Positions 1-9,575 of a stretch of 64,000 nt of DNA are shown piece by piece (the stretch's first letter is position 1; the number at the start of each line of letters is the position of its first letter). The notes beneath the pieces were generated by a model that saw nothing but the letters and a program-made list of their open reading frames with translations, was not told the origin of the DNA and searched no databases. The stretch spans positions 124,001 to 188,000 of the forward strand of contig NZ_KB235898.1 in the NCBI RefSeq assembly GCF_000332155.1. Direction: 5' to 3'. The stretch is from Kamptonema formosum PCC 6407 (GTDB lineage Bacteria > Cyanobacteriota > Cyanobacteriia > Cyanobacteriales > Microcoleaceae). The translations under genes were made by a program, and so were the position numbers.

Positions 1-1
1 G

Positions 2-748
2 CCCCAAGATATCAAAATTGTAGAAGATATTGTAGAAGATTTGGTAACGCAGTTACAATTGTGGAACAACTTACCAATTAAATTTTTATTAAAACCTGAA
101 ACTACCTTAATTTGTAATGATAGCCAAATTGCTTTAGTCGGCGGTATTGGCAAACCCATCGGCATCGCTGTGATTGCAGGTACAGGCTCTCATATTTTTG
201 GTCAAAACCATCAGGGAAAAACTAAACGAGTAGGCGGCTGGGGATATATTTTAGGCGATGAGGGTAGCGGTTATGACATAGCAATTCAAGGCTTAAAAGC
301 AGCTTTAAAATCTTTTGACGGGCGCTTAGAATTTACCACTCTCACAGAACAGTTTAAAATTAATCTTAATCTTAAAAACATAGAAGATTTAGTAGAAGTA
401 GTGTATCGGCGTGGGTGGGGAGTTAAAGAAATTGCAGCCTTAGCACCAATTGTAGACAGAGAAGCAGCAGCAGGCGATCGCATAGCATTAAACATTATTG
501 ACAACGCCGCCACAGAATTAGCCTTAGCAACACAAGTGGCAATTTCAGCCCTGTTTGACAAAACAGAAGCTTATGAAATTGTTACTATAGGAGGTGCGTG
601 GAAAGGTACGGCAAATTTGCGAGAGAAGTTTGAAGATTCTATAAGTGCGATCGCTCCCTTAGCAACTATAATTTGGCCGCGCCATGAACCGGCCTGTGGT
701 GCAGCGCTGTTAGCAATAAGCGCTCTCAATCGATATAACAGTTCTTAA
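2..748 (+). CDS. BadF/BadG-type N-acetylglucosamine kinase-like ATPase, 5' end outside window
   Basis: The reading frame is open to the left edge, so the N-terminal phosphate-binding part lies outside. The visible part is the second half of an ASKHA-fold sugar kinase: a VIAGTGS phosphate loop, then a GWGYILGDEGSGYDIA motif typical of the BadF/BadG/BcrA family that includes N-acetylglucosamine kinase, and near the end a conserved GGA segment followed by PACGAAL. The family phosphorylates amino sugars in the cytoplasm for cell-wall or glycan salvage; the actual substrate cannot be told from sequence. The gene ends with TAA and is followed by a short TTAACAG tandem repeat (774-803). No operon partner is visible downstream, since the next gene is 123 bases away with its own ribosome site. 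Confidence 0.8.
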   Translation, partial: PQDIKIVEDIVEDLVTQLQLWNNLPIKFLLKPETTLICNDSQIALVGGIGKPIGIAVIAGTGSHIFGQNHQGKTKRVGGWGYILGDEGSGYDIAIQGLKAALKSFDGRLEFTTLTEQFKINLNLKNIEDLVEVVYRRGWGVKEIAALAPIVDREAAAGDRIALNIIDNAATELALATQVAISALFDKTEAYEIVTIGGAWKGTANLREKFEDSISAIAPLATIIWPRHEPACGAALLAISALNRYNSS

Positions 749-773
749 TGGGGTAGGTATTTCTCTTAATTAG

Positions 774-803
774 CCGTTAACAGTTAACAGTTAACAGTTA
801 ATT
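774..803 (+). repeat. TTAACAG heptamer tandem repeat
   Basis: About four copies of the heptamer GTTAACA follow the kinase stop codon. The same heptamer recurs at 27878-27908 and 48729-48770, and a TTAACAA variant at 1709-1742. It matches the short tandemly repeated repetitive sequences of filamentous cyanobacteria. Confidence 0.8.
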
Positions 804-871
804 CAGCAACTAATTTATCAGCCGTGCGTCTTTAATTACTTTAGATTGCTTGTAATAAGGAGACATTTTTC

Positions 872-1513
872 ATGTTTACTTCTAATCAATGGCACTCCCG
901 AACAGTGGCGATATTAGCATTAGGTATCCTAGTAGGAGCCGCAGCACCAAATGTTGCACCTGCTCCGGCTACAGCTCAACGCATTTCGCCATATATTGAT
1001 GCTAGAATTCCCGCAGGGACGACTATCCCAGTTAACTACGAAAAGGATAAAATTATCGTCACTCCCGACGAAACTGCACCTTTAACCCTCACAGTTGCGC
1101 GAGATATTAGATCGTCCCAAGGTAGAGTATTGATTCCCGCTGGTAGTGAAATTGTTGGTCAACTACAACCTGCTAGAAGAGGTTCCCAATTTGTTGCTAA
1201 AGAACTGCTTTTAGGGCGCAATAAACGCTATCGTATTAACGCCAATTCCAGAGTTGTCACCAGAACCGAAACTGTAGAAAGAGGAGCTAATACAGGTTCT
1301 ATTGTCAAGGGTGCAGCAATTGGTGCGGCGGCGGCGGCGGCGATTTCAGGGATTACGGGAGACAAAGCGATCGCCACTGAAGAGGTTTTAGGGGGTGCAG
1401 GAATTGGCGCGATCGCGGGAGTATTGTTCGGTCGAAAAAAAGTTGATGTCGTCGTCATTCGCCCCGAACAAGACTTAGGATTAACAGTACGCTCTGAGCT
1501 CGTTTTGCGGTAA
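872..1513 (+). CDS. Exported conserved protein with glycine-zipper hydrophobic segments
   Basis: A 213-residue protein with a signal peptide (hydrophobic stretch about 12-30, likely cleavage after ATA near residue 35). The mature part has a beta-rich domain (about 40-140) with LIPAGSEIVGQ and similar motifs seen in cyanobacterial proteins often named TrbI/VirB10-like. Two Ala/Gly-rich segments follow (about 142-160 and 173-187) that look like a glycine zipper, then a Lys/Arg-rich turn and a final beta strand. It probably sits in the envelope; the exact role is unknown. AAGGAG at 857-862 gives a convincing ribosome site for the ATG. The 3' end runs straight into the purine-rich repeat at 1514. 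Confidence 0.65.
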   Translation: MFTSNQWHSRTVAILALGILVGAAAPNVAPAPATAQRISPYIDARIPAGTTIPVNYEKDKIIVTPDETAPLTLTVARDIRSSQGRVLIPAGSEIVGQLQPARRGSQFVAKELLLGRNKRYRINANSRVVTRTETVERGANTGSIVKGAAIGAAAAAAISGITGDKAIATEEVLGGAGIGAIAGVLFGRKKVDVVVIRPEQDLGLTVRSELVLR

Positions 1514-2003
1514 GGGGAGGATGGGAAGGATGAGGGAGATGGGGGAGATGGGGAGGATGGGGAGGATGAGGGAGATGGGGGAGATGGGGGAGATGGGGGA
1601 GATGGGGAGATGGGGAGGATGGGGAGGATGGGGGAGATGGGGAGGATGGGGGAGATGGGGAGGATGGGGGAGAGAGGGGAGATGGGGAAGGTAAGTAGGA
1701 GAGATTATTAACAATTAACAATTAACAATTAACAATTAACAATTTTGATTAATATAGCAACCGCGCTAAGACGGTTAGGACACTCACTTATGGCTGAAAC
1801 TATTGATTCTATGTCCCCTCTTCCCCTCTTCCCCATCCTCCCCATCTCCCCCATCTCCCCCATCCTCCTCATCTCCCCCATCTTCCCCTAGCCCCTAGCC
1901 CCTAGCCCCTCTTTAGTAATTTTGTATCTTAGTTAGCAACATCTGACATCCGCATTTGATTGTATACCGTATATCCACCCATCATTCGTCACCTTTAAAT
2001 TAA
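1514..2003. repeat. 490-base gene-free repeat island
   Basis: Four repeat types are stacked here. 1514-1690 is a tandem tract of GGGGAGAT/GGGGAGGAT units; 1709-1742 is TTAACAA heptamers; 1753-1782 is a copy of the TATAGCAACC...GGTT dispersed element; 1812-1888 is the complement of the purine tract, followed by CTAGCCC heptamers to about 1910. Only 1911-2003 is non-repetitive, and it must hold the promoter of the permease gene. Open frames across the purine tract code only for Met-Gly-Glu or Pro-His-Leu-Ser repeats and are not genes. Confidence 0.85.
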
Positions 2004-3437
2004 ATGATAGAAGCGAATACCGATCTCGCCGTAGAGGAAATTCCGACCACAGAAAATTCTGTCAGACCATCAGAGCTACTCTATGGTTTAACAGACAAAC
2101 CGCCTGTTGGAGAAGCAATTTTCGTGGCATTTCAGCACGTTCTGGCTGCTTTCGTGGGCATTATTACTCCGCCATTAATTATTTGCACCAGTTTGGGATT
2201 AGATGCCGCGAATACAAGCTATTTGATCAGTATGTCGCTGTTTGCGTCTGGGATCTGTACATTTATTCAATGTAAGAAAATTGGACCTATAGGATCGGGA
2301 TTGTTGAGCCTTCAGGGTACGAGCTTCGCTTTTCTAGGGCCGATTTTAGGCGTTGGCACTGTGGCATTGCAGGGAGGTAAAACACCTGAGCAGGCGCTAG
2401 CATTAATTTTTGGCGTTTGCTTCTTTGGCTCTTTTGTCGAAATCATTCTCAGTCGATTTCTGCATTTGATGGATAAAATCATCACGCCAGTTGTCTCTGG
2501 TACGGTGGTAATGATTATTGGGCTGGGCTTAATCAAGACTGGAATTACCAGTTTGGCTGGTGGAGCGGCTGCATTAGCAAAAAATGATGGTTCATTTGGA
2601 AGTTGGCAGAACCTCGCTCTCGGAGGTACGGTACTTCTGTTAGTTGTGGTACTCACCCTATCAAGAAATCGATATCTGCGGATGGGGGCGATCGCGATCG
2701 GACTTGGGGTTGGCTATATCATCTCGCTGTTTCTGGGCATTGTCGATTTTAGTTCTTTAAGCAAGCTGCCCGCCTTTAGCTTACCAATTCCGTTTCGCTA
2801 TGGTATGAGCTTCGACTTTGCTGCCTTCGTCCCATTTATCCTGTTGTATGTGCTGACAGCGATTGAAACGGTTGGAGACTTAACTGCTACCTCTGCTGTT
2901 TCTAAGGAACCCGTTAAGGGTGCGCTTTACATCCGGCGCATTAAGGGTGGAGTGCTCGGTGATGGAGTCAACTCGCTGATTGCTGCTGTGCTAAATACCT
3001 TCCCAAACACAACCTTTAGCCAAAATAATGGTGTGATTCAAATGACAGGAGTTGGTAGTCGTTATGTCGGCTTCTTTGTCGCTGGGATTTTTGCTATTCT
3101 AGGCTTGCTCCCGATTGTGGGCGGTGTGTTTCAAGCGATTCCCCAGCCTGTCTTGGGTGGTGCGACACTGGTGATGTTCGGCTCGATCGCTGTTGCTGGG
3201 TTGGGAATTGTTGCTTCGGCAGGATTAGATCGGCGATCGATGATTATCGTGGCTGTTTCTCTCGGCTTAGGCTTAGGGGTGGTATTCATGCCTCAGATTT
3301 TTGCTAATAAGCCACCACTATTTAACAACCTTTTTGGTTCTGCTATTTCCACTGGGGGGTTGACTGCGATGCTTCTCAGTTGGCTGTTACCTAACAATGA
3401 GAGTTTGGTTTCTCCTGAGACAGATCCATCGGTCTAA
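2004..3437 (+). CDS. NCS2 family nucleobase (xanthine/uracil) permease
   Basis: A 477-residue inner-membrane protein with about 14 hydrophobic segments, the usual size for nucleobase:cation symporter-2 proteins. The family signature is clear: SQNNGVIQ followed by TGVGSRYVG from about residue 339, which in XanQ/UapA lines the purine site. The earlier GLLSLQGTSFAF and ETVGDLTATS segments are also family-typical. It should import a purine or uracil with protons. The N-terminal 25 residues are polar and not conserved-looking. The start has no clear Shine-Dalgarno; the ATG was chosen because the first helix begins shortly after. A hairpin (3462-3485) lies just downstream. Xanthine versus uracil specificity cannot be decided by eye. 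Confidence 0.88.
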   Translation: MIEANTDLAVEEIPTTENSVRPSELLYGLTDKPPVGEAIFVAFQHVLAAFVGIITPPLIICTSLGLDAANTSYLISMSLFASGICTFIQCKKIGPIGSGLLSLQGTSFAFLGPILGVGTVALQGGKTPEQALALIFGVCFFGSFVEIILSRFLHLMDKIITPVVSGTVVMIIGLGLIKTGITSLAGGAAALAKNDGSFGSWQNLALGGTVLLLVVVLTLSRNRYLRMGAIAIGLGVGYIISLFLGIVDFSSLSKLPAFSLPIPFRYGMSFDFAAFVPFILLYVLTAIETVGDLTATSAVSKEPVKGALYIRRIKGGVLGDGVNSLIAAVLNTFPNTTFSQNNGVIQMTGVGSRYVGFFVAGIFAILGLLPIVGGVFQAIPQPVLGGATLVMFGSIAVAGLGIVASAGLDRRSMIIVAVSLGLGLGVVFMPQIFANKPPLFNNLFGSAISTGGLTAMLLSWLLPNNESLVSPETDPSV

Positions 3438-3461
3438 CGGTTATACTTTCTAATGGTTATA

Positions 3462-3485
3462 CTTTGGGTAGATCGTCTCCCAAAG
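3462..3485 (+). terminator. Hairpin after the NCS2 permease
   Basis: CTTTGGG (3462-3468) pairs exactly with CCCAAAG (3479-3485) across a 10-base loop, followed by TTTGTCCTT. It is a reasonable intrinsic terminator between the permease (+) and the convergent sensor kinase (-). Confidence 0.5.
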
Positions 3486-3546
3486 TTTGTCCTTAAGAAT
3501 CGCCGTGTCTATGCCTACGGCAGGCTAGGCCAAAAGACGGGGAGTG

Positions 3547-4932
3547 TCAAACCAAGGGTAAGAGAATTTCAAATTCAGTGCCGATACCAAGTTGCGATCG
3601 CATCCTGAATCTTCCACCATGCTTAGCCGTGACAATTTGATAGCTCACGGCTAGACTTGTCTCTTTCTCAGCGCGTTTTTCTGTAGAAAAGGATTGTAGA
3701 ATTCTCTGCTGTTTCCCTGAAGACATCCCCGGCCCATTGTCAGCAATACGAATAGAAACCCACCGCAGTAATGGTCTTTCGGCATCCACAGGCGGCTCTG
3801 GGGAACAAACTTCTGTAGTAATTTCAATTCTGGGTTTATGAGCTGGGTCTTTGAACACTACACCTCTAAATTCTTTCGCTAATTCCTGACTAACAGCTTC
3901 ATTAATCAAGGCGTTGATGGCATTAGTCAAAATATTCATGAACACTTGGTTTAGCTGTCCTGCATAACAAGGCACTGGTGGTAAGTATCCATAATTTTTT
4001 ACTACTTCTATTTCTCCTGTTAGTCGGCTCTTTAATAGCAAAACAATCCCGTCAATGACCGCGTGCAAGTCAGCGGGTTTGGGATGTACTTCATCTATGT
4101 GGCAAAAGTTTTGCAAACTTGTTGCTAATTTAGTCAGGCGTTCGGCTCCCGATCTAATACTACCAATGGTTCGCGGCAAATCTTTTTGTAAAAAATCAAA
4201 TTCTATTTCTTGTTTTAGCTGGGAAATTTCTTCGGGAATCTCTGGCCAAAGGGCTTCGTAAGCAGATAGCAATTCTATTAAATTCTCGCTGTAACCTGTG
4301 ACGTAAGTTAAGTTACCCCAAATAAAACCAACTGGATCTAAAATTGCGTGTGCTACGCCATCTACTAAACGCCCCAAGCTTGCCATTTTCTCACTTTGAA
4401 TCATTTGAGCTTGGGCGCGTTCGTATCGCACTTGAGTTTCGATACCTCGAATTTGCCAATAGGCGATATTTAAAGCATGAACGTCTAATAATCGGTAAGA
4501 TTTGGATTCCGACTGTACAGTGATGATTGGTTCTCCCTGTAATTCTGGCGATCGCCTAAAAGCCTGCTGTGCTGCAATTAAAATGGTTGTACTCTCTGGC
4601 AGAACTAGCATCTCCGTGCGAGCATAGCTGTAGAGGACTTTCAAGGGCAAGTTTAAAAACAACTCTAGTGCCTGGGGTTTGAGCAGGTACTCTAGCAGTC
4701 GCCGCCGCGACATCATCCCCACAAATTCTCCCTCTTCTGTCAAGATGACTCCAGGTAGAAGAGGATATTTTTCAAATATCTCAGTAACAGTTACTCCCAG
4801 ACAGGTTGATAGTACCTGAAAATGGTAGAGGGGTAAATCCCGGAGGGTGGACTCCAGAGAGAGGTCTTGGTTGCTCGCTTCGGATAGGGATGGCCCAGAC
4901 GATTTTGAATCTAATTTATTTCCCACAAACAT
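3547..4932 (-). CDS. Degenerate sensor histidine kinase (paralogue of the upstream kinase)
   Basis: About 461 residues. The N-terminal 165 residues form a CBS-like/sensor region that is clearly homologous to that of the gene at 5081-6427 (shared LSLEST, LPLYxFQ, HPLLPGVILTE-type motifs). A dimerisation helix follows with SEKMASLGRL and VAHAILDP; the histidine (about H195) is kept but the adjacent acidic residue and the usual ExRNPL pattern are lost. The N box (NQVFMNILTNAINAL) and G1 box (ADNGPGM) are present, but the G2 box is replaced by KETSLAVSY and has lost its glycines. ATP binding or phosphotransfer is therefore doubtful. The ATG at 4932 is preferred over an upstream TTG at 4962. It lies 148 bases downstream of its intact paralogue on the same strand, probably in one transcription unit. 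Confidence 0.75.
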   Translation of the reverse strand: MFVGNKLDSKSSGPSLSEASNQDLSLESTLRDLPLYHFQVLSTCLGVTVTEIFEKYPLLPGVILTEEGEFVGMMSRRRLLEYLLKPQALELFLNLPLKVLYSYARTEMLVLPESTTILIAAQQAFRRSPELQGEPIITVQSESKSYRLLDVHALNIAYWQIRGIETQVRYERAQAQMIQSEKMASLGRLVDGVAHAILDPVGFIWGNLTYVTGYSENLIELLSAYEALWPEIPEEISQLKQEIEFDFLQKDLPRTIGSIRSGAERLTKLATSLQNFCHIDEVHPKPADLHAVIDGIVLLLKSRLTGEIEVVKNYGYLPPVPCYAGQLNQVFMNILTNAINALINEAVSQELAKEFRGVVFKDPAHKPRIEITTEVCSPEPPVDAERPLLRWVSIRIADNGPGMSSGKQQRILQSFSTEKRAEKETSLAVSYQIVTAKHGGRFRMRSQLGIGTEFEILLPLV

Positions 4933-5080
4933 TCTGGCTTGGCGCGAAAGCAGACGCTTCAAGGATTGGGCAGATAGAATTTGCTACCAACTTAGCGTAT
5001 CATTTCAGTTCTTTTTTAGATGTTGGATTTTCAATTTGGGATTAAGCCCAATTTTGTTAAAGCTTTGGTAAGGGCGAAGC

Positions 5081-6427
5081 TCAAACTACTGGTAGCAAGA
5101 TTTCAAATTCTGTGCCTTTACCTGGTTGCGATCGCAAATTCAGTCTACCCCTGTGTTTTTCCGTGACAATTTGATGGCTAATTGCCAGTCCCAAACCGCT
5201 GCCTTTGCCCATAGGTTTCGTGGTAAAAAAGTTATCAAATATGCGCTCCTGAATCTCTAGGGGAATGCCGGGCCCGTTGTCGCTAATCCGAATTGCTGCC
5301 CAGCTAGCACTCTCAATCTCTAAGGTTTCTGTAATAATCTCGATCTTAGGCTGCCAATTTTCGCTGCATTCTGCCTTTAATTCTTGCTCAGATGCGTGTT
5401 CTGCTAGAGCGTCGAGGGCGTTGACAAGCAAGTTCATAAATACTTGGCTCAATTGACCTGAGTAACAGTTAATCGGGGGCAGAAACCCGTACTCTTTCAC
5501 CACTTTTACCGCATTTCTGAGGCGGCTTTTCAGGATCAGAAGTGTGGTATCGATACATTCATGAATGTTAGCTTCTCGGCGTTTTGTTTCGTCCATGTGA
5601 GAGAAGTTGTGCAGTCCATTGACAACTTTAAGAAGTTGCTCTGAACCAATTTGGATTCCTTCTAAAGTTAAAGGCAAGTCTTCTTTTAACCATTCAAATT
5701 CTATCTCTTCTTTAACTGTCTCTATTTTTGCAGGTGGCTCGGCTATTTCTTCTTCGTAAGCTGATAACAACTGCATCAAACTCTCAAAATAGGAAATTAA
5801 AAAGCTTAAGTTGCCCCAAATACAGTTAAGCGGATTCCTGATTTCGTGAGCCACGCCAGCTACCATCCGCCCTAAATTCGCCATTTTTTCAGTTTGGATA
5901 ATTTTAGCTTGAGTTTGTTTCTGGAGCAGCAGACTTGTCAATTCGTGAATTTTTGACTGAGCGACAAGTAATTGGTGTATGTCTAAAATTCTGTAGTTCT
6001 GAGGCGCGATTTCAACCACAATCGGATCGTAAAGTAAGTCCGCTACTCTCTGCAATGATTGCTGTGTTGCTTCCACAATTAAGGTATTGCCGGGAAGAAT
6101 TAAAATATCGTGACTCGAAAAGCGGTATAAAATCTCAATTGGTCGCTTGAAAAACATTTCTATCCCGTAGCGGCGGCTGATTTTTTCAAAAAAGAACCGA
6201 CGGGAAATCATGCCTGCAAAATGACTCTGTTCAGTTAAAATAACTCCTGGGAGCAGGGGATGTGCTTCAAACGCTTGAGCAAGTTCTTTTGCTGACTGAG
6301 TAAATTCTATCTGAAAGTCGTAGAGCGGCAAGTCTTGGAGGGTTGATTCTAAAGATAGGTTCCGAGTACCAACTTCTGGTATCGGTAAAACTAATAATTC
6401 AGAGCCCAACTCATCCAACGCCCTCAT
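5081..6427 (-). CDS. Sensor histidine kinase with N-terminal CBS-like domain
   Basis: A 448-residue soluble kinase. An N-terminal CBS-like sensor domain (about 20-160) is followed by a short coiled stretch, HisKA with VAHEIRNPLN (phospho-acceptor about H194), and a full HATPase: N box SQVFMNLLVNALDAL, G1 DNGPGIP, F box FDNFFTTKP, G2 GKGSGLGLAIS. No membrane segment is seen, so it should sense a cytoplasmic cue. GGGAGG about 7 bases before the ATG supports the start. The cognate regulator is not adjacent; single-domain receivers occur elsewhere in the window (16206, 16929, 38084), but pairing with them is only a guess. The degenerate copy at 3547-4932 is its direct downstream neighbour. Confidence 0.88.
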   Translation of the reverse strand: MRALDELGSELLVLPIPEVGTRNLSLESTLQDLPLYDFQIEFTQSAKELAQAFEAHPLLPGVILTEQSHFAGMISRRFFFEKISRRYGIEMFFKRPIEILYRFSSHDILILPGNTLIVEATQQSLQRVADLLYDPIVVEIAPQNYRILDIHQLLVAQSKIHELTSLLLQKQTQAKIIQTEKMANLGRMVAGVAHEIRNPLNCIWGNLSFLISYFESLMQLLSAYEEEIAEPPAKIETVKEEIEFEWLKEDLPLTLEGIQIGSEQLLKVVNGLHNFSHMDETKRREANIHECIDTTLLILKSRLRNAVKVVKEYGFLPPINCYSGQLSQVFMNLLVNALDALAEHASEQELKAECSENWQPKIEIITETLEIESASWAAIRISDNGPGIPLEIQERIFDNFFTTKPMGKGSGLGLAISHQIVTEKHRGRLNLRSQPGKGTEFEILLPVV

Positions 6428-6707
6428 AAATATACCTCCCTTAAGTTTTGTCTTGAGATCTGCAAGTTAGTAACTCACAATTTTTACTTGTCAATAAAAT
6501 TTAAGCTGGTCTTAGCTAAAGAATTGTTATTTTTATATGCAGGTTTGACTAGCAACACATCGAAGAGTGGGTAAATAGGTTCTTTTACCCATGATATTTT
6601 GATGCTATTTCCTGAAAATATATCTGAAGATGGTTGACAGTTTGAGTATAGCCTTATTATACTGTTTTGAGTTGATTATTTTTTAATTTTCCTCCCCAAA
6701 CAGCTTT

Positions 6708-7274
6708 TTATGGTTCTACCTCTGGCCATAAATGTTCCAACTGCCGCCGCCATGCTGCTAGAGTTTGTTCGCGGGATTCTGACCCCTGCTGCATCTCACC
6801 CATCAACCCCTCTGCATAGAAACGCTCTAAAGTTTGAAGAGTAGTTTGGATAGACTGTCCTTGACCCTTAGCGGCCTGAATAATTTGACGGATGCGGCTT
6901 TCAATCAACTCATTCCAAAACTCTGCCACTCCTTGCTGATGTAGAGAGAGCAATTGTGTGGCGGCAGAAGAAAAATCAGCAATAGTAAGACTCTGGCAAT
7001 TGTGCTGAAAAACTCCCCACAAGACATTTTGGTGGATGGCATAGCGAGTTTCTAGGGTGCGATCGAAGTTAGCTTCGAGTAGTTGTTCAAGAAAAGGTTG
7101 AGCTTCAGCAACAGAAACAATTGGTATTAAGATCCGCAGCCAACTTCCATCGTCTGATAGTAAGACTAACAGCCGAAAATTAGCAGTTTCTACTTGCCAA
7201 GAATTTAAGCCTATAGCTTCTACGGCTGCACCAAATAATTCTTTAAGAGTATTGGCAATTTCTTCACAGGTCAT
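6708..7274 (-). CDS. YbjN/CesT-like small conserved protein
   Basis: A 188-residue acidic protein. The first 125 residues, with the pattern WxVETxxFRLLVxLSDDGSWLRILIP, look like the YbjN / type III chaperone fold (a small alpha-beta domain binding partner proteins). The C-terminal 60 residues are helical and contain a Gln-rich segment. No catalytic motif or membrane segment. In cyanobacteria such proteins have no settled function; a chaperone-like or scaffold role is inference from fold resemblance. The start codon is preceded by AT-rich repeat and lacks a strong Shine-Dalgarno. It is separated from NTRC by a 389-base repeat island. Confidence 0.6.
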   Translation of the reverse strand: MTCEEIANTLKELFGAAVEAIGLNSWQVETANFRLLVLLSDDGSWLRILIPIVSVAEAQPFLEQLLEANFDRTLETRYAIHQNVLWGVFQHNCQSLTIADFSSAATQLLSLHQQGVAEFWNELIESRIRQIIQAAKGQGQSIQTTLQTLERFYAEGLMGEMQQGSESREQTLAAWRRQLEHLWPEVEP

Positions 7275-7663
7275 ATTAATTTGGTAATTGGTAATGGCTA
7301 ATTGCTAATGGCTAATGGCTAATTGCTAATGGCTAATTGCTAATGGCTAATGGCTAATTGCTAATTGCTAATGGCTAATGGCTAATCACCCATCTCCCCC
7401 GCCCTCTTTCCCTAGCCCCTAGCCCCTAGCCCCTAGCCCCTCTTCTATGTATTTTTGTCAAAAAACCCGGTTTCTTTGGTTGGGTGGTAAGTCCTGTAAT
7501 TGCTAATTGGCGAGAATGGGGGATTTTCTCCCCCATCTCCCCCATCCTCCCCATCCTCCCCATCCTCCCCATCTCCCCCATCTCCCCCATCTCCCCCATC
7601 TCCCCCATCCTCCCCATCTCCCCCTCTTTCCCTAGCCCCTAGCCCCTAGCCCCTAGCCCCTGA
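7275..7663. repeat. 389-base composite repeat island
   Basis: In order: TAATTGC/TAATGGC heptamers (7276-7386), a short CATCTCCCCC junction, CTAGCCC heptamers (7412-7441), a fragment of the AAACCCGGTTTCT dispersed element ending in GGTAAGTCCTG (about 7449-7497), a CATCTCCCC tract (7518-7625), and a second CTAGCCC run (7626-7661). Nothing gene-like is seen. The module order is the same as in islands at 42731 and 59411 and reversed in those at 10617 and 24572. Confidence 0.85.
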
Positions 7664-9031
7664 TTACAAATTACTCTCAATTACTTGGCGGTACTGACTT
7701 TTTGGCTTAACTCCCTTGAGTTCTTCCACCAAAGCTTTATCCTTAAAAAATTGGATCGTCGGCGTACCGACGACACCAGCATTTTCAGCAATGTCTGGGT
7801 CTTGCTCGATGTCAATTTCCACATAGTGAATTTTGCCCTCAAACTCATCGGCGACTTTACTCAAAATTGGCTTGAGAGTATGGCAAGGGCCGCAGGTAGG
7901 TGAGGAGTATTTCACCATAATTAGGCGATCGCTATCGTGAAACAACTTCCGTAAAGCATAACCCCCTAAATGCCGCGTCGCAGCTAGATCGAAAGTTTCC
8001 TCCGTCTGAGCAACCTTATTTTCAGGCTTCTCAACGGGCTTTTCGGATTCCTCAAGTTGTTTGAATTCCTGGGCTAAGCCCTGCGCCGATAGCCACCTTT
8101 CCGCCAACATTGCCCCCATGCAACCACTACCAGCAGCAGTGATTGCTTGCCGAAACTCGTGGTCTTGGACATCGCCGACAGCGTAAACGCCTTCAACGCT
8201 AGTTTCTACTCCACCGTGCCGAGTCGCAATATAACCCAGCTCGTCTAATTCGATCTGGCCTTTGAAAATCTCAGTATTAGGCGTGTGACCGATCGCGTAG
8301 AACAAACCCTTAACCAGCAAATCGCTTTCTTCGCCAGTCTTGAGGTTCTTAATCCTGATGCCATCCATCTTCTCCCCAGGCACGCCCAAAACATCCACCG
8401 CCTCCGTGTTCCAGTGTACGGTAATTTTCGGGTTGCTCAAAACGCGGTCTTGCATGGCTTTAGAAGCTCGCATCTCTTCGCGCCGCACTAACATATGTAC
8501 GTGAGAGCCATACTTAGTCAGGTAAATTGACTCTTCGGCGGCCGTGTCACCGGCCCCAATTACAGCCAAGTCAACGCCTTTGAAAATCGGTGTCGCACCG
8601 TCGCAAATGGCACAGGCGGAGATACCGTGACTCCAGAATGTATGTTCGCTCGGCAAGCCTAACCGTTTCGCCGTTGCTCCCGTAGCGATGACAATGGTGT
8701 GGGCTTTGATTTCCCGTTCCTCGGAGCGGATTGTAAACGGGCGATCGCTTAAGTCAACGGAAATTACGTCTTCGGTGTAGAGTTCGGCCCCCCACCGCAC
8801 TGCCTGAGCTTTCATCCGATCCATTAATTCCGGCCCCGTAATCCCTTCAGGGAAACCGGGGAAGTTCTCAACTTCGGTGGTGGTCATCAATTGACCGCCG
8901 GGGATGCCGCCCATTTGATAGCCTTCAAAGACTACGGGTTTGAGGTTGGCTCGGCCTGCGTAGATCGCGGCTGTGTAGCCAGCAGGCCCTGAGCCGATAA
9001 TTACTAAATTTTCTACGGTTGGGTTGGTCAT
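7664..9031 (-). CDS. NADPH-thioredoxin reductase C (NTRC): TrxR-Trx fusion
   Basis: A 455-residue fusion. The FAD-binding [12 protein letters not shown] motif at the start, the redox CAIC site (C140, C143) and the [13 protein letters not shown]-binding motif (about 160-167) make residues 1-315 a thioredoxin reductase. After a charged, low-complexity linker (about 315-345), a thioredoxin domain carries the CGPC site (C380, C383) and the cis-Pro GTPTIQFF motif. NTRC uses NADPH to reduce 2-Cys peroxiredoxins and other targets in chloroplasts and in many cyanobacteria, mainly in the dark, in parallel with the ferredoxin system, whose ftrV is at 57907-58137. Length is normal for a bacterial NTRC. 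The 3' end abuts a repeat island. Confidence 0.95.
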   Translation of the reverse strand: MTNPTVENLVIIGSGPAGYTAAIYAGRANLKPVVFEGYQMGGIPGGQLMTTTEVENFPGFPEGITGPELMDRMKAQAVRWGAELYTEDVISVDLSDRPFTIRSEEREIKAHTIVIATGATAKRLGLPSEHTFWSHGISACAICDGATPIFKGVDLAVIGAGDTAAEESIYLTKYGSHVHMLVRREEMRASKAMQDRVLSNPKITVHWNTEAVDVLGVPGEKMDGIRIKNLKTGEESDLLVKGLFYAIGHTPNTEIFKGQIELDELGYIATRHGGVETSVEGVYAVGDVQDHEFRQAITAAGSGCMGAMLAERWLSAQGLAQEFKQLEESEKPVEKPENKVAQTEETFDLAATRHLGGYALRKLFHDSDRLIMVKYSSPTCGPCHTLKPILSKVADEFEGKIHYVEIDIEQDPDIAENAGVVGTPTIQFFKDKALVEELKGVKPKSQYRQVIESNL

Positions 9032-9288
9032 AGTTCTTAGTCAAACTCATAACGACTTCGCTTAATTCTGATTATAGCGGATTTTGAGGGTGCGATCGCT
9101 ATTTCTCTAAAATGTTTGATTTACTCCGCGCCTATACCACATTTAAACTTTTTAAGGCAGACTTTGGGACAAACGATAAGAATAAATAATAAAAACTGCA
9201 TAGTTATTTTAAATATTAAAATTTTGTAATCATTAAGAAATGTAAATACTACAGAAATTATTGACACTATTCTCAATTATGAGACGTA

Positions 9289-9317
9289 TTTACAGCGTTT
9301 GAGGGCTATGGTATGAT
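9289..9317 (+). promoter_or_regulatory. Candidate promoter TTTACA-N17-TATGAT
   Basis: TTTACA at 9289-9294 and TATGAT at 9312-9317 are separated by exactly 17 bases, each one mismatch from consensus. A TTGACA also occurs at 9261 without a good -10. The transcript would start near 9325 and run into the gene at 9603 with a leader of about 280 bases, or produce a separate small RNA. Confidence 0.45.
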
Positions 9318-9536
9318 TTTCATAATCAAGGGAGCAGTGTATTAAATTTAAACCAAAAATCAAAAAATCCTCTGAAACCCCCTTAAAACTGTCCAACCTG
9401 CCAAGTCAACCTATGCAAAAATCAAATTCTACCCATGCAAAAACCGCAATCAAATTGTAAATAATTATTGCGATTTCTCTGGTTGATTTGATAAGATTGC
9501 ACTTTTATGTTATATTTTTATGTTTTTTAAGGTAAT

Positions 9537-9575
9537 ACCGCCCTCGCTTGCAGTCAATTACCGTCCAGAGGGCGG
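9537..9575 (+). other. Inverted repeat in the leader of the phosphatase-methyltransferase gene
   Basis: CCGCCCTC (9539-9545 region) pairs with GAGGGCGG (9568-9575) around a 22-base loop, ending about 27 bases before the ATG. There is no T tract, so it is more likely a leader hairpin or operator than a terminator. Confidence 0.4.

Noticed and set aside
1455-1721. Minus-strand frames coding for Pro/His/Leu/Ser repeats
   Set aside because: They are translations of the CATCTCCCC tandem tract, with no ribosome site and no conserved residues.
7276-7386. TAATTGC tandem array as a CRISPR
   Set aside because: The unit is 7 bases with no spacers; it is a short tandem repeat, not an array.
7426-7617. 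Minus-strand frame of Met-Gly-Glu repeats
   Set aside because: Artefact of the purine-rich repeat island.
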